From the NCBI RefSeq assembly GCF_049243985.1, contig NC_135373.1:80416213-80480212 (forward strand): a stretch of DNA of 64,000 bases. Reading direction: 5' to 3'. This document shows, piece after piece, positions 42,201 through 53,000 of the stretch. The number at the start of each line of letters is the position of its first letter. Within the stretch, counting starts at the first letter, position 1. This DNA comes from Paroedura picta. Taxonomy: Eukaryota > Chordata > Lepidosauria > Squamata > Gekkonidae. The notes under the pieces are model-generated. The model worked only from the letters and a program-made list of their open reading frames with translations. It did not search any database and was not told where the DNA came from. Both the position numbers and the translations under genes were made by a program.

Positions 42201-45200
42201 ATGGTATGATGTCAAGCTAAGAATTGTAGCTCTTGTCTCATATCTATGTTGCAACTTTGCCGACTAACTGGCTGTTCCCACCCCTTAATAGACCCAAGTC
42301 TCCCCATTTCTGCAACAAATGTTTATGCCACTGCTTCGCGCTATTTTTGAAGTCCTGCACCACCCAGCGGAAGAAAACGACCAGTCTGCTGCTTTGGAGA
42401 AACAGATGCTACGAAGGAGTTACTTTGCCTTTTTACAAACAGTCACTGGCAGTGGAATGAGTGAAGTCATAGCTAATCAGGGTAAGGAGCAGATCATGTT
42501 AGATTAATTTCATACACGGCATATGTGAACGTGTTTCAGTACCACAGCACTGAGCCGGTTTGCTGGGAGGGCAGTATAGAAATCTAACAAATAAATAAAA
42601 ATACCCGTGTAGTTCTGTAGCAGTGATACAAATGGACATATTCTTGATTTAATCAGAGATGTTTCCCCCTACCCAGGCTGTTCTAAGGTTTCTCCAGTTT
42701 GGAAGTGCCATTGATGTGAGAGACTGTGAAGCAAAAGAATTTTAAAACTGAATATAAATTTTTTTTAGTACTTCTTCCTTAACAGCAGTGATGTGAAACA
42801 TGTCGGCCATGGCCCACATTCACCCTGCCAAGGCCACTCATATGGCCTGAAAAGCAATCTCTGTTGGATGAAATGGCTGCTGAGCCTATGACTCTGGTAT
42901 CTCTGAAAACGGACAGGATGCTGGGAGCTTCCTAAACTAAAAAATCTAAAAAACTGGGGAAAGTACACAGGAAAGCAGAGCTGCTGAAAGCATAAGTCTA
43001 TAAGGAAGCTGCTCTGCTTGCCTTGCTGTAACCGCTCTGCGATTTGTCTTGCTGCTGGCTGCCTTGGGTTGCTGTGCACCTTTCCAGCCAGTCAGGGAGG
43101 TTTCTGCTTGCCTTCAGAAAGCCCCCTTCCTCCTTTCCCCCCTGGTTGGAGGCAAGCAGAACGTGCTCTGCCTAGGTAGAGAGGTGTACAGGGTAGCTGT
43201 AAGATTTTAAGGGAATGGCTGTGTCCCAGTTTCCCAGTTCTTCTCACCCCATTTCCCATTCTTCCTGCTCTTTTTTCCACCCCACCAACATCTCTCTCTT
43301 CCTCAAGGTACCAGGCATGAGTAACATGGTATGACCAGGTACGCTCAGCAGTATCAGGGAACAGGGTTAGAAATGGGCAGAGTGAGTGGGAACTCTGGCT
43401 TAGAGACTGAACTATGAGAGAGACCCCTGTTGGCTCATCCATTTGAATTTGAAACTCTTGCTTTAGAGTTACTGAATCTCTGACTTTTGAAACTCCATTA
43501 GAGCTGTGGCCTCAGCCTCCGGTCCAGGGACTGGTCCTGGTCTGTAGATCAGTTGGTACCGGGCCGCAGCTGCTCCTCATCCTCCTCCCTGGCTGCTGCC
43601 TCGGGGGCTGCCCTGACACTCTGCCGCCGGCTCATCTTTGGTGCTCTCCAGAGGCCACCATGGCTGGGGATCCCCCTCGGCGTGGCACTGCACAGCTGCT
43701 GCTATCAGCGCCCCCCAGCAGGTGGTGGGAAGTCAGGGGTGCCAGTGGGAAAGCAAGTGGAGCAGGGGCTCAGGCGGCAGTGGCGACGTCCCTCAGCAAA
43801 AGACTACACCCCCGCCCCAGGCCTCAGTAAAATTGTCAAGCATTGACCGGTCCCCGGTAATAAAAAGGTTGGGTACAACTGCCTTAGAGGACAAATTTCC
43901 CAGTTAGCTGCCATGGCATTCATCATAGAGAATATATACTAGTTCAAATCACTACAGGCTTGGTAGCTCAAAAGATTTCTTGCAGGATTTGGTGTTCTGA
44001 AAAGACGTGTAAGTCTTGCCATAAAATGATTATATATGTACTGCTTGAAAGTATAAAGTTGGAACTTTCTTCATATGTACCCTTATAGCCATCTTTACAT
44101 TTGGCTCCTGTTGTCCAATATAGACTGACAAAGATTGGTTTTTGTACTATTCTTGGGTTGTGGGGCCATCTTCTGGTAGTTTTTGCTCCTAACATTTCAC
44201 CTGCATTTGTGGCTGGCCTCTTCAGAGGTCTGTCATAGCTGTCAGGAACCAAGCTATGACAATATCATGATGCCTCAGAAGGTCTTCCTCACCACTTTGC
44301 TTCAAATACGATTTACCACTGAACTTTCCTTTCTCTAGGTGCAGAAAATGTAGAACATGTATTATTCACCATTATCCAAGGAGCTGTAGACTACCCAGAC
44401 CCCATCGCTCAGAAAACTTGCTTTATTATTCTTTCAAAATTGGTGGAGCTTTGGGGTGAGTTTTGTCTTCATACTGCCCTTGCTTAAACGAATGATGCCT
44501 TTATGGATAAAGTATTTTATTATTCGCTGATAATCTCCCCTTCAAACATTACAGTATTTGCTGCTGGCATAGATAATACCCCAAATGCAGAGCTCTTTTT
44601 TCTTATTGGGTGAGTGGATTTTTGTGATAAGAACATAGGTAAACAATTTGATGTTTGTTTCTGTTTTTACAGGAGGCAAAGATGGACCTGTTGGCTTTGC
44701 AGACTTTGTCTACAAACACATTGTCCCTGCATGTTTCTTAGCACCTTTAAAGCAAACCTTTGATTTGGCAGATGCACAGACAGTATTGGTATGTTTTCTG
44801 GAACATTTGTTCTGTTGAGATTACTTGCTAAGTGCAGACTGAGTTATGCTTAGGAGAAATGTGTACAATTTAGAAGATGAATCTGTGGACCTGTCTAGCC
44901 TATAAAACAATCCTAATGTTTTACTATTTGTGCTAAAATATTCTTCTTCCATTTCTATAGGCTTTGTCAGAGTGTGCAGTGACTTTAAAAACAATTCATC
45001 TCAAAAGGGTAAGGATAGCACAAAGTTGGCTGTTTTATTTAATATCTGGGACTGCTTGGAGTTGCATCTGCAGTTGTTAGGATCTCTACCTAGTAGATGG
45101 TAATTATGGGTGACCCTTTTCTTTGACCTTCTAGCTCTCTTGACTTAGCAGTGTCATTGCAAAATTTCATTGACCTCAGCATTCCAGCTTCCTGAATTCA

Positions 45201-47399
45201 AACTTTTAAAATAAGTCACATGAACTGGACACATGCATCAATAAATTGGTTGGTTAATAAATTGCCTAATTGTCCTGAAGAATGAAACTTCTTCACCTTT
45301 ACGATAGTCTGTGAAGGGTCTAAGAAGAGATTTGTGCTACATCACTGTGATGTATTTAGCACCACTACAGTCCATGATTCTCCACAGCTCATAGAAACAG
45401 CCTCTGGCCACAAAAATTAGAGTACATGAACTGGAGAGGAGGACAAATACTGCATGTCAGGGGAGCAGGAGAGTGGCAGTGCTTGTTCAGGCAATGTAAG
45501 GCTAGTCACCCATAAACTTTGTTGAAGTGATAGTTCAGAAGGGTTACATAAAAAGAAAAGCAGGCAGATAAGTTGGAAGTGGGAGACTTCGGGAGAAACA
45601 AGAAGGCTAGAGTAACAGGTCAGCTTCTAAAATTATGGAATTGACAAATTTTGATGTTTGAAGCCCCAGATTTGTATCGAATGCTGAAACCAATTTTACA
45701 TATAATCCCATATAATCTAGGTCCCATATAATCTAGGGTTTTCTTTCTTGCTTTACATTGGGGACTCTCTCTCTAGGTTACTACTTAATATTCCTTTGTA
45801 TTATACTTTGGCCAAATGAGGCTAATCTATAGTTGTTCAAGCAAAAAAAAAAAGATTGTTTAGGGGTAAAAATAAAAAAAAATATATTGAACTACTTTTA
45901 AAACATCAGATGTATTTTTTTCTAGGGCCTTGAATGTATTCATTATCTTCAGCAAGAATATCTGCCTTCACTGCAGGTAGCACCTGAAATAATACAGGTA
46001 GGAATTTGTTCTAGCTGATATCTTGGATTACTTGGGCAAACCTTGAAGCCTACTGAAGTAGGTTTTCCTGAGTTTGGTGTTTGTTGAATGGCAGTATGAG
46101 TGCCCTGGTGGATTCCACGTGGGGGGAAATTAGTTTAGAGGCAGAACTCTTCGTGCATCTAACAGTTGAGATAACAGTGCAGGAGTACTCTGCTCATTAG
46201 AATACTTACCCTTGGTCACTGTTGTTGCCATCTCAGATGCAACTTTCAGCTTTCCAGGAATGCAGGTAGCAGCTAGGAGATTATTAGACTAATTATAACC
46301 AAATGTTAAACTTTGGTCTTTTATAGGAATTCTGTCAAGCACTGCAGCAGCCTGATGCTAAAGTTTTTAAAAACTACTTAAAGGTAAACTTATTTACTGT
46401 TAAGTGTGTGTATGCATGCACAGGCATATACATTTTGAATTAAACTTTCTTCAATGTGTCATGATTTCTACTGATGCATTTCAACAGCCTAGTCATGTGA
46501 GTTCTGCTTGTGGGCACTTCCTGTCTTTTGCTACCACGGGAGCCAACAGTGTGCAGTGACTAAAGAGTAGTGGACTCTAATCTGGAGAAGTGGCTTTTGA
46601 GTCCCCACTTCTCCATATGCGGTCAGCTCGGTTACTTCGGGTCAGCAGTTACAGTTCTCTTAGGGCTGTTCTTGCAGAACAGTTTTCTTAGAGCTCCTTC
46701 AGCCCCACCTACCTCTCAGAGCATCTGTTGTGGGAAGAGGAAGGGAAAGGTGTTTATAAGCCGCTTTGGCATGCCTTCAAGTAGTGAAAAGTGGGGTACA
46801 GCTCTTCATCTTCTTTCTCCTGCCACTGAAAGTTCAAAGCTGCAGCTAGGGATGAAAATTAAACTCTGCACAACTTGATGCAGAAGCGGGATGATCTGGG
46901 TTCAGATTTATTACCGTAACTTTTCTGCATCGAGGAATAAATCACCAGAACCTAAATTGCCTTGATTAGTTGAAGCAATTTAGGCTGCAGTAGTTACCCT
47001 AAGGATGTGAACCCAGACCATCCTGTGTTGCATTTCTTTCTGTCTCTTCCCCTCTCCACTGTGTTTGACTGAGACAGGAAACTTATGGCATTGTCATGTT
47101 TCCCCCAAGATCACATGGCCGTTTTTAGATGATACCACCATCCATGTTTAAATCTGAAATATTAAAGTCCGGTTTTTAGAATAGTGTACCATGGCTGAAG
47201 TAATGAAACTGTTGCCTACCCACTTTGGGGTGCCCTTAATAATTACTGCCCATAAGAACAATTTCTAGGGACCTAGAATCTGACATCCTAATTGCCTGCT
47301 TGATCCTTGCCTTACTGCCGGTCATCTTGGTTTTCTTGAAGTCTAATATGATGTATACTTTTATGAAAACAGGTATTCTTTCAAAGAGCAAAACCCTAA
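24739..47399 (+). CDS. XPOT: Exportin-T (tRNA exportin), complete, 24 coding exons
   Basis: XPOT is a karyopherin-beta family exportin that binds Ran-GTP and carries mature tRNA out of the nucleus. Coding exons are 24739-24798, 25366-25448, 26378-26434, 27115-27184, 27513-27731, 28432-28616, 28874-29042, 29856-30092, 30193-30231, 30717-30779, 32364-32488, 33579-33720, 34605-34724, 34898-34992, 37401-37470, 38637-38875, 39656-39941, 42292-42481, 44339-44455, 44673-44788, 44961-45008, 45926-45997, 46327-46383 and 47373-47399. They join in frame into 961 residues plus TAA. It begins MDEQALLGLNPNADLDFRQR and ends VFFQRAKP. Human is 962 residues; the one-residue difference is at HFAGDTKAS (human HFSGDVSKAS). 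The protein is HEAT-repeat throughout, with an Xpo1-like block near residues 95-250. The intron at 27732-28431 uses a GC donor (GAG|GCAAGT); all the others are GT-AG. The ATG-bearing exon starts at 24665, so 74 bases of 5' UTR precede the ATG in that exon. Confidence 0.98.
25565..25790 (-). repeat. 5S-rRNA-derived SINE
   Basis: Read on the minus strand, the head resembles the 5' half of 5S rRNA. The plus strand shows 'atactaaccagggctgaccc' and 'tgcttagcttccaggatcc', the complement of the GGAAGCTAAGCAGGGTC and GGTTAGTA parts of 5S. The other end (near 25590) is BovB-like. It lies in the intron after XPOT coding exon 2. Confidence 0.8.
27186..27390 (-). repeat. tRNA-derived SINE in XPOT intron
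   Basis: The plus strand ends with 'tgcatgcaaagcaaatgctc' and 'tactactaag', the complement of a tRNA-like head. A second copy lies at 38225-38452 ('gataatgctctgcccctgag'). Confidence 0.65.
28082..28180. repeat. hAT-type MITE
   Basis: The ends 'cagaggtggccaaactgtgg' and 'atttggccacccctg' are inverted copies. It is the same family as 29566-29688, with 'gggaattgtagtccatgga' inside. Confidence 0.7.
29558..29696. repeat. hAT-type MITE with perfect 8-bp target duplication
   Basis: The 123-bp element 29566-29688 starts CAGGGGTGGGCAAACTGTG and ends GTTTGCTCACCCCTG. GCTTAACT flanks it on both sides (29558-29565 and 29689-29696). Eight-base duplications and CAGGGGTG ends are diagnostic of hAT. Confidence 0.9.
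30415..30497. repeat. hAT-type MITE, partial
   Basis: The text 'catgggaattgtagaccttg' and 'gcagtttgactacccctgg' matches the right half of the 29566 element. Confidence 0.65.
30780..32363 (+). other. XPOT intron after coding exon 10
   Basis: No repeat or exon is recognised in about 1.6 kb, apart from a short A run near 31611. Confidence 0.6.
32489..33578 (+). other. XPOT intron after coding exon 11
   Basis: Nothing recognised in 1.1 kb except a short 'aacataagaagagctgcttt' phrase at 32991, which is the start of the repeat family near 59845. Confidence 0.6.
33735..34545 (+). repeat. CR1-group LINE 3' part in XPOT intron
   Basis: Broken frames give LVPDPEMAIGAECG near the start, then LLKVPGPQEAHLVTTRARAF and CKTELFHQAFG, the ORF2 C-terminus. 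The 3' UTR ends 'ggtataaaaatcgaataaat' plus (AAT)n at 34520-34541. Confidence 0.85.
36180..36650 (-). repeat. CR1-group LINE 3' part with (ATT)n/(AAT)n tail
   Basis: The minus-strand frame 36674-36435 includes LLIVPGPREARLASTRVRAF, APTWWNELPGELRALRDLP and RRACKTEFFHQVFG. The tail at 36180-36228 is (ATT)n that switches to (AAT)n, so it can fold on itself. Confidence 0.85.
36651..37235. repeat. Unclassified GC-rich repeat, copy 1, with internal tandem units
   Basis: About 36755-37040 holds three diverged tandem units of about 75-105 bases ('atagcaggtaatcagggctc', 'atagcaggtaattagggctc', 'gataggagggaatgagggct'). The right end 'cccccaggctgtttcacaaa' then TATATTGAGGAACCA is shared with 49650-50130. 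It contains a perfect 19-bp hairpin at 37103-37145. Confidence 0.6.
37103..37145. repeat. Perfect 19-bp hairpin with CCAAT boxes
   Basis: The arms are CCAATCAGGGTGCAGCCAG (37103-37121) and CTGGCTGCACCCTGATTGG (37127-37145), with a 5-base loop. The sister copy near 50041 has only a short AGGGCCA/TGGCCCT stem. Confidence 0.85.
38225..38455 (-). repeat. tRNA-derived SINE, second copy of the 27186 family
   Basis: The text 'aattggagatggcaggtatt' and 'ctctgcccctgagccatggc' corresponds to 27310-27370. Confidence 0.6.
39217..39428. repeat. Palindromic MITE with GGCGTATAAGAC-type ends, copy 2
   Basis: The ends 'cagtatttgctggcatataa' and 'cttatacgccagcaaatacg' and the shared interior identify the family of 21414. 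Confidence 0.8.
40893..40930. repeat. Perfect short hairpin
   Basis: CCCCTTATGTGG is followed by a seven-base loop and CCACATAAGGGG. It lies in the intron after XPOT coding exon 17, at the left edge of a GC-rich block (40950-41400) of unknown origin. Confidence 0.7.
42550..42603 (+). repeat. CR1-group LINE 3' tail
   Basis: The text 'gggagggcagtatagaaatc' followed by TAACAAATAAATAAAAATA is the family tail only. Confidence 0.6.
43530..43888. repeat. hAT-like nonautonomous element
   Basis: The right end 'ccccggtaataaaaaggttg' and 'ggtacaactgc' fits a hAT end of the type CAG.GGTTCCCAACC when reversed. The interior includes 'gttggtaccgggccgca' and 'agtaaaattgtcaagcattg'. The left end is not clear. 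Confidence 0.55.
43985..44245. repeat. Half of a palindromic DNA element (family of 5876-6320)
   Basis: The text 'acatttcacctgcatttgtg' and 'ctggcctcttcagagg' matches the 'tttcaccagtaactctggtt' and 'ggcatcttcagagg' arm at 5950. Confidence 0.5.
46545..46815 (+). repeat. tRNA-derived SINE (older copy)
   Basis: The copy carries 'agtagtggactctaatctgg', 'gagtccccacttctcc' and 'tataagccgctttggcat'. It lies in the intron before the last XPOT exon. Confidence 0.7.
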
Positions 47400-47990
47400 G
47401 AAGTCTACTGGAATATTTGCCTGCTTCCCATAATCAGGAACTCCAGATATTAATTAATATGAATGCTCACTTTTGTGCCATTCAGATTGAATGATGTTGC
47501 TTTGTGCTTACATCAGTATGTATTTTAGCCTTTTCGTGTAAAAGTGCACATGGAACCTCCTGCATTGTGTTGGCTGAGACATATATGGTATGTGAACAAC
47601 TCAACTTGCTTGCATACCTATTTAAAACATTCTGTAGGATAAACTGTATGCTGTAAGTAGTACAGCAGAAATAAAATACCTACTTTTTATTTTGAAGTTT
47701 AACAATGTATAAATTTATTCAAAGTCCTTAGCAATGGTTATAAATTGTGTACATTTTTAAATACTGAGTAAAATATTTGCAGATCAGAAAAGGAATTCAT
47801 TTGTTCATGTCTGGTGATATAAAATAAAACAATCAAACTCCATTTTGTAGATAGTCGTTTTATTGGAGAGGTATTAATGCTGAAGTGTATGCTACAAAGC
47901 AGAGTTATTAATGGATCTGATCAAAAATAGGGTCTAAGTCTACATTTTTATACAAAAATAAATTTATTCAATAAAATCCACTAAGGTTCT
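47400..47990 (+). other. XPOT: XPOT 3' UTR with several polyadenylation signals
   Basis: After the TAA at 47397-47399 the sequence is AT-rich. AATAAA occurs at 47670, 47823, 47957 and 47970. A TG run at 48046-48064 lies downstream of the last. Which signal is used cannot be read from DNA. Confidence 0.65.
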
Positions 47991-48045
47991 TGAATCATTT
48001 GTTTTCCTGGTGTTGATTCTAAATCAGAGAGGGGTAGAAGAGAGA

Positions 48046-48064
48046 GTGTGTGTGTGTGTGTGTG
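48046..48064. repeat. (TG)n microsatellite
   Basis: About nine TG units lie just beyond the XPOT polyadenylation signals. Confidence 0.9.
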
Positions 48065-48109
48065 ATATTCATGTAACTCCGTTAAGTAGTGTACTTGGAC
48101 AGGATTTTG

Positions 48110-48612
48110 ATAGTTCTAGAAATTGCTATGTAAGCGACCACTTCCTCCATGAATGTTGCTGTACCCATAGGACATGGTTTGCATAGAAGTCAATACCATA
48201 ATCCTTCCCTAACGTGGCAAGTCTTGCACAAGTGCACAGGTTGGAGAGCAAAACACCAGGTATATGCTACCCTGCATCAGATCTCTGCCCAGCTCTTGCA
48301 CCCACCAGGCACTTCAGTTCACTCAACAATGTTTCTTTCTCTTTGGGTTTTGTCCTTCAGTCTCCAATGATGCTTCTTTCACAGACACCCATCCATGTCC
48401 CTGCTTCTGCAACCACTTCCAGCTAAGCTTCTTCCTTTCAAACCTGCTGGGAACTTGGCCAAAGTTATCCAGGCCCATTGAAGAAACTTGACCATAGCCC
48501 TTAAGGAGCACTGATATTTATTTTGTCAATGAGGCACACTGATCCAAAGGTGGTTCCAGATACATGAGCTGGAACCAGGTAAATAAAGGTTTCACTGTAA
48601 AAAAAAAAACCG
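48110..48612 (+). pseudogene. Possible retroposed transcript end with A tail
   Basis: The stretch ends 'aaccaggtaaataaaggttt', then CACTGT and an A run at 48599-48609. An AATAAA placed about a dozen bases before a genomic A run is what a retroposed mRNA leaves. I do not recognise the source gene. It could also be a chance A run. Confidence 0.35.
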
Positions 48613-49000
48613 TCTTTCTCCAGATACGTTTAATTCAAGCCTTATATGATTCTGGCAACACAAGAACAACCATGGATTTTGTTCTTGCAAGCATCAATCT
48701 ACTATTCAAACAATGAATTTACCCATGCTTAATTAGTATGGCAGCTCAACTACAACCTCTCTGACAGCATGTATAGTTGCTTTGCACAAGTAGGACATGG
48801 CACTTGTTTAAAAGTCTCCCTGGTGATTGCTTTTGCTTTATCAGTATTGCATTTAACAATCTAATTCATACCATGATATTCTCCATTACTACGTATGGGT
48901 GTGAAAGTTAGATAGTGAAGAAAGCAGACAAGAAGTTGATTCATTTAAAATGTAGTGTTGGAGGAGAGTTTTACAGATACCATGGACCACCAGAAAGTGA
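48613..49000. other. Intergenic, nothing recognised
   Basis: I see no gene or assignable repeat. Confidence 0.5.
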
Positions 49001-49009
49001 GTTCTAGTG

Positions 49010-49650
49010 TTCACGGTGTTCTTTCATCCGCACCAAGCGTGGCTACTAGCACCCTACCTGCTTTCTGAACACTTGGCGACAGTAATCCATGCAATGGTCA
49101 CTTTCAGACTAGACTACTGTATCTCTACGCTGGCCTACCTTTGGCTCTGACCCAGAAATTGCAGCTGGTACAAAAAGGGTCCTCACTGGAACATTGTGGA
49201 GAGCCCATATTCAGTTAGTGCAACACCATCTGCACTGGCTACCATTCTGCTTCCGGATCAAGTTTAAGGTTTTGGTTTTAACCTCTGAGGCTATATGCGG
49301 CTTGGATCCTGCTTATCTGCGGGACTACTTATCTGCTTATGCCCCCCCCCAGGGCTCTTCGCTCTGTGGGTATGAATTTACTGGTGGTCCCAGGACCCTG
49401 GGATATATGCCTGGCCTTGATCAGGGATAGGGCTTTTTTGGCCCAAGCACCAACCTGGTAGAATGAGCTCCTGCAGCTATGGGCCCTGGGGGATTTGTCA
49501 GCTTTACGCAGGGCCTGCAAGACGGAGCTCTTCCACCAGGCATATGGTTGAGGCCAGAGCAGCTCCTGGCGCTGTCAGCTGTGGATCTCTAGCTGAAACC
49601 AAGTCCCTGCTCCCAGATAGAGAGTAATAGACCCTTGCTGAATGGGGGGC
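49010..49650 (+). repeat. CR1-group LINE 3' part (old)
   Basis: Broken frames correspond to LQHHLHWLPFCFRIKFKVL, then 'gcttatgccccccc' and the C-terminal TELFHQAYG-like end near 49550. Many changes show that it is older than the 191-1285 copy. Confidence 0.75.
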
Positions 49651-50130
49651 GGGGAGTGCGTTATATATTTACTAGCTTCAAAGCCTGTTCCTAAGAACGG
49701 GCCTTGAAAGGGTCCCCTCCCCTGGCCCCCCAGCCAGGCAGCTTAAGGTGGCTTTGGGCCACAGCTCACAGGGGGCTGGGCAGGGGCTGGGCAGCTCATT
49801 AGCAGTCCTGGGACAGAGCTCCTTAGCAGGTAGTCAGCAGGCTGGGAGGCCCTTGTTAGCAGGCCCAGCCTAGGAGACCAAGAGGCCCTTTAGCGAGCTC
49901 TCATTAGCAGGCTCTTCACCATGACCCTTTGCCCAGTGCCCTCTCCCCTTACCTGCTGCTGGCTCCAGGCACTGAGGTGCATTTGAGAGCAAAGAGGCTA
50001 GAGTCCAGGGATGGGGGGGGGGGGTGGGAGCTGCAGGGGCAGGGCCAGTTTGGCCCTATTTCAACTCAGACAGCCGGACACATTCCACCCCCCAGGCTGT
50101 TTCACAAATATATAGAGGAACCATGGATAA
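49650..50130. repeat. Unclassified GC-rich repeat, copy 2
   Basis: The left end 'tttactagcttcaaagcctg' and the right end 'cccccaggctgtttcacaaa' with TATATAGAGGAACCA parallel the copy at 36651-37235. Internal 'ttagcaggctc' units recur loosely. The family is not known to me. Confidence 0.55.
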
Positions 50131-50262
50131 GGATTATCCACCATCTTTATATTGTGTTTTAATGGGTTTTTAGAGGATTTAATTGTATTCATGGATCTTC
50201 GTAAACCGCTGCAAGACATTTGTGAGGGGTGGTATATAAATATAAAAATAAATAACAATATG
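50131..50262 (+). repeat. LINE-like 3' tail
   Basis: The text 'cgtaaaccgctgcaagacat' then 'gaggggtggtatataaatat' and AAAAATAAATAA is the usual squamate LINE tail. Confidence 0.65.
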
Positions 50263-50879
50263 TGGAAAAATTGAAGGCAGCAGGAGAAGAAGACTCAACA
50301 TGAGACAGATTAACTCAGTCAAGGAACCTACAGCCTCCAATTTGCAGGACTTTAGTCAGGATGTTGAACAATAGAATGTTTTGGTGGTCATTAATTCATA
50401 GGATCACTAAGTCAGAAACAACGTGACAGCACTTAAAACACACACGCATAACTATCCTTCACTGAGGATGATGCTTTCAAGGGCTGATGTTCAAAAGTAA
50501 TATCAAAGCCTCATAAACCTTTACTGACTGCAGCAAAAATAGGCTTGGTGGGGGGTGGAGTCTGGAATTACTGTCCTGATTATGATTGGCGTAGGGAAAT
50601 GTATTAACCGGGATTAACAATATGATGTTTAACAAGGGATGTAGATTATTCCAGATTACGCTGATAATATGGTAAATTTAGGTGGTATTAATATAACACT
50701 GTTGTCACTGTTTCGACCTGAAACCTCTCAGTGCCAATTTACACATTACAAAACTCCATGTGATAGACATGTTAACACAAGGAGTTTGGATCAGAAGTAT
50801 ACTAGGAGTTTGTGCTGGAATCTCAGTTATAGAGGTGTGGAGATCAGAACTGGAGTGCATAGGTAAAAGGGGTCCTACC

Positions 50880-51090
50880 AGCCAGTAAGGTTAAGAGCAG
50901 TGGACCTGAATCTGGAGAACTGGGTTTGATTCCCTACTCTTCCACATGAAACCTGATCAGTGTCCTTGGACCAGTCAAAGTTCAATCAGAACTCTCTTAG
51001 CCCCACCTACCTCATAAGGTGCATGTAAGATGCTTTGAGACTCCTTAAAATAGATAAAAGGGGTATAAAGGCCAACTCTTCTATGCAGTT
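50880..51090 (+). repeat. tRNA-derived SINE (older copy)
   Basis: The copy carries 'gaactgggtttgattcccta', 'ggaccagtcaaagttcaatc' and 'agatgctttgagactcctta'. Confidence 0.7.
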
Positions 51091-51401
51091 TTCCCAATGT
51101 GAATTGACCCAGAGAGCTGTTACTTGCTTGGCTTAAGTTCTTTGCTGGTGGCTGCATGCAAGTTTCCCCCAATGGACCTAATAGTACCTACGGCTCTTTA
51201 AGGTTGTGAGGATGGAACCAGGGGCTGGCTTGCTGTGCTGCTGATCCAGGTTGGGTTCTTGTACATTTAGAAATGGAATTTGAAATTGAATTGACAGGTC
51301 CACGTGTCTGCAATGGGGACTTGGTAATGCAAAAATCAGTCCCAGATTGCAAATTTCTGGGTAGGGACTGGGCAGGAACAGCACAGAAATTAGTCTATGA
51401 T

Positions 51402-51465
51402 CTAAAATAATCCAATGAAGATCCAAATTAGAATTCTAATTCATATTTCCATTGGATTATTTTAG
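51402..51465. repeat. Nested palindrome
   Basis: CTAAAATAATCCAATG (51402-51417) is perfectly mirrored at 51450-51465, and the 32-base loop itself contains ATTAGAATTCTAAT. A second inverted pair, 'ttattccagcataa' and 'ttatgctggaataa', lies at about 51504-51610. Confidence 0.8.
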
Positions 51466-51960
51466 ATTTTAGACTCTAATACAATTGAGAGACTAACAGA
51501 ATTTATTCCAGCATAAGGTTTAATTGTTGAAGCTCACTTTGTCGAATGCACATTTCAATGTATTTGATGAAGTGGTATCTCAGTAATGAAAGTTTATGCT
51601 GGAATAAACTCAGTTGATATTTTTCACTGTACTGTATCATTCAACTGAAGAAGCTAGATTGACAAACTACCATACAATGCCATTAGTATTTGCATTAGTA
51701 ATGGTTTCTCTTGAGTTTTGTTAAAAGAGACTGTTCCTCTGGAGCGTAACATGTGATGTAAGTTAGACCATTAGGTATGTATGTACCCTATCATTTTTTT
51801 ATATACTGTAAGCAAAGAATTACTAAATTTATAAATCTGTACAATAAAAGACTGCAATCTGGGAGATTTGTCATTCTGCTTTGTTTGCTAAAGTCCATTT
51901 CTGTCCTCCAATGCTATACCTAGTTTTGCTGACTTACTGGTGACTTTTGCTACAGTAAAG

Positions 51961-52236
51961 AGAGCCAGTTTGGTGTAGTGGTTAGGAGTGTGGACTTCTA
52001 ATCTGGCGAGCCGGGTTCGATTCTGCGCTCCCCCACATGCTGCCAGCTGGGTGACCTTGGGCTCGCCACAGCACTGATAAAACTGTTCTGACCGGGCAGT
52101 GATATCAGGGCTCTCTCAGCCTCACCCACCCCACAGGGTGTCTGTTGTGGGGAGAGGAATGGGAAGGCAACTGTAAGCCGCTTTGAGCCTCCTTCGGGTA
52201 GGGAAAAGCGGCATATAAGAACCAACTCTTCTTCTA
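51961..52236 (+). repeat. tRNA-derived SINE, best copy
   Basis: The copy runs from AGAGCCAGTTTGGTGTAGTG (box A region) through GAGCCGGGTTCGATTCTG (box B) to 'agaaccaactcttcttct'. It is the least decayed copy in the window. Confidence 0.9.
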
Positions 52237-52440
52237 AATTAGGCATTTGAAAATGGTCTCAAATTCCCTCTTGGATCCCTACATTTTTAGCTGCCTCAAC
52301 CTGTCACACATTGAGGTGTACTAAAACAAATGTCAGGAATGTTCTTTGAAAACAATGAAAGAGGCCTAAAGATCACTGGATACAGTGGGAACCAGGAATG
52401 CCACTTTACTTGCACGGACTCCATCAAAATACATTTTTTG

Positions 52441-52612
52441 CCGTCAAGTTGCAGCTAACTTATGGTGACCCCATAGTTTTTTTTTAAAGCAAGAGATGGC
52501 CTGTCTCTGATTAGCCACCCTGGACTTCCTTGGTGGTAAACCAGGGCTGACCCCTGCTTGATTTCCGGTATCTGACAAGATCAGGCTAGCCCGGGCTATC
52601 CAAGTTATTTGC
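52441..52612 (-). repeat. 5S-rRNA-derived SINE, second copy
   Basis: The plus strand reads 'aaaccagggctgacccctgc', 'ttgatttccggtatctgaca' and 'agatcaggctagcccggg', the complement of the 5S rRNA 5' half. The left end, 'aacttatggtgaccccatag', resembles the BovB 3' end at 8690. Confidence 0.8.
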
Positions 52613-53000
52613 AATGAAAATGTGAAACAGATTTTATGAAACCTTTCCTGACAGCCTTCAAAGTAAAAGTATCTGCCATTGGAATCATTCTTCTGAAATG
52701 GGAATGAGTTTCCCAAAATGAGATGGGAATGGCACATGTATTCTGGGGTTGAAATCACAGACCCAAGAGTAGAAAGACAGTCATTGGACACAGGTAGAAT
52801 GGTCTGGAAGTGGAAAGACAGCCCGCAGAGTGGAGCAACAGGCCTGTATTAAAAGCAGTGTCCTGCAACTGTAATCATAAACCTTAGAGTAGAATTAAGT
52901 ACCCTATGTATAAATGTATATTTCTGGAGTTTGTGTTGTTCTCAAATCAGCAGCTCAAGAGTTATCCAACTTGTTTGCTTGTTTGGTTTCTTTCCAGAGA

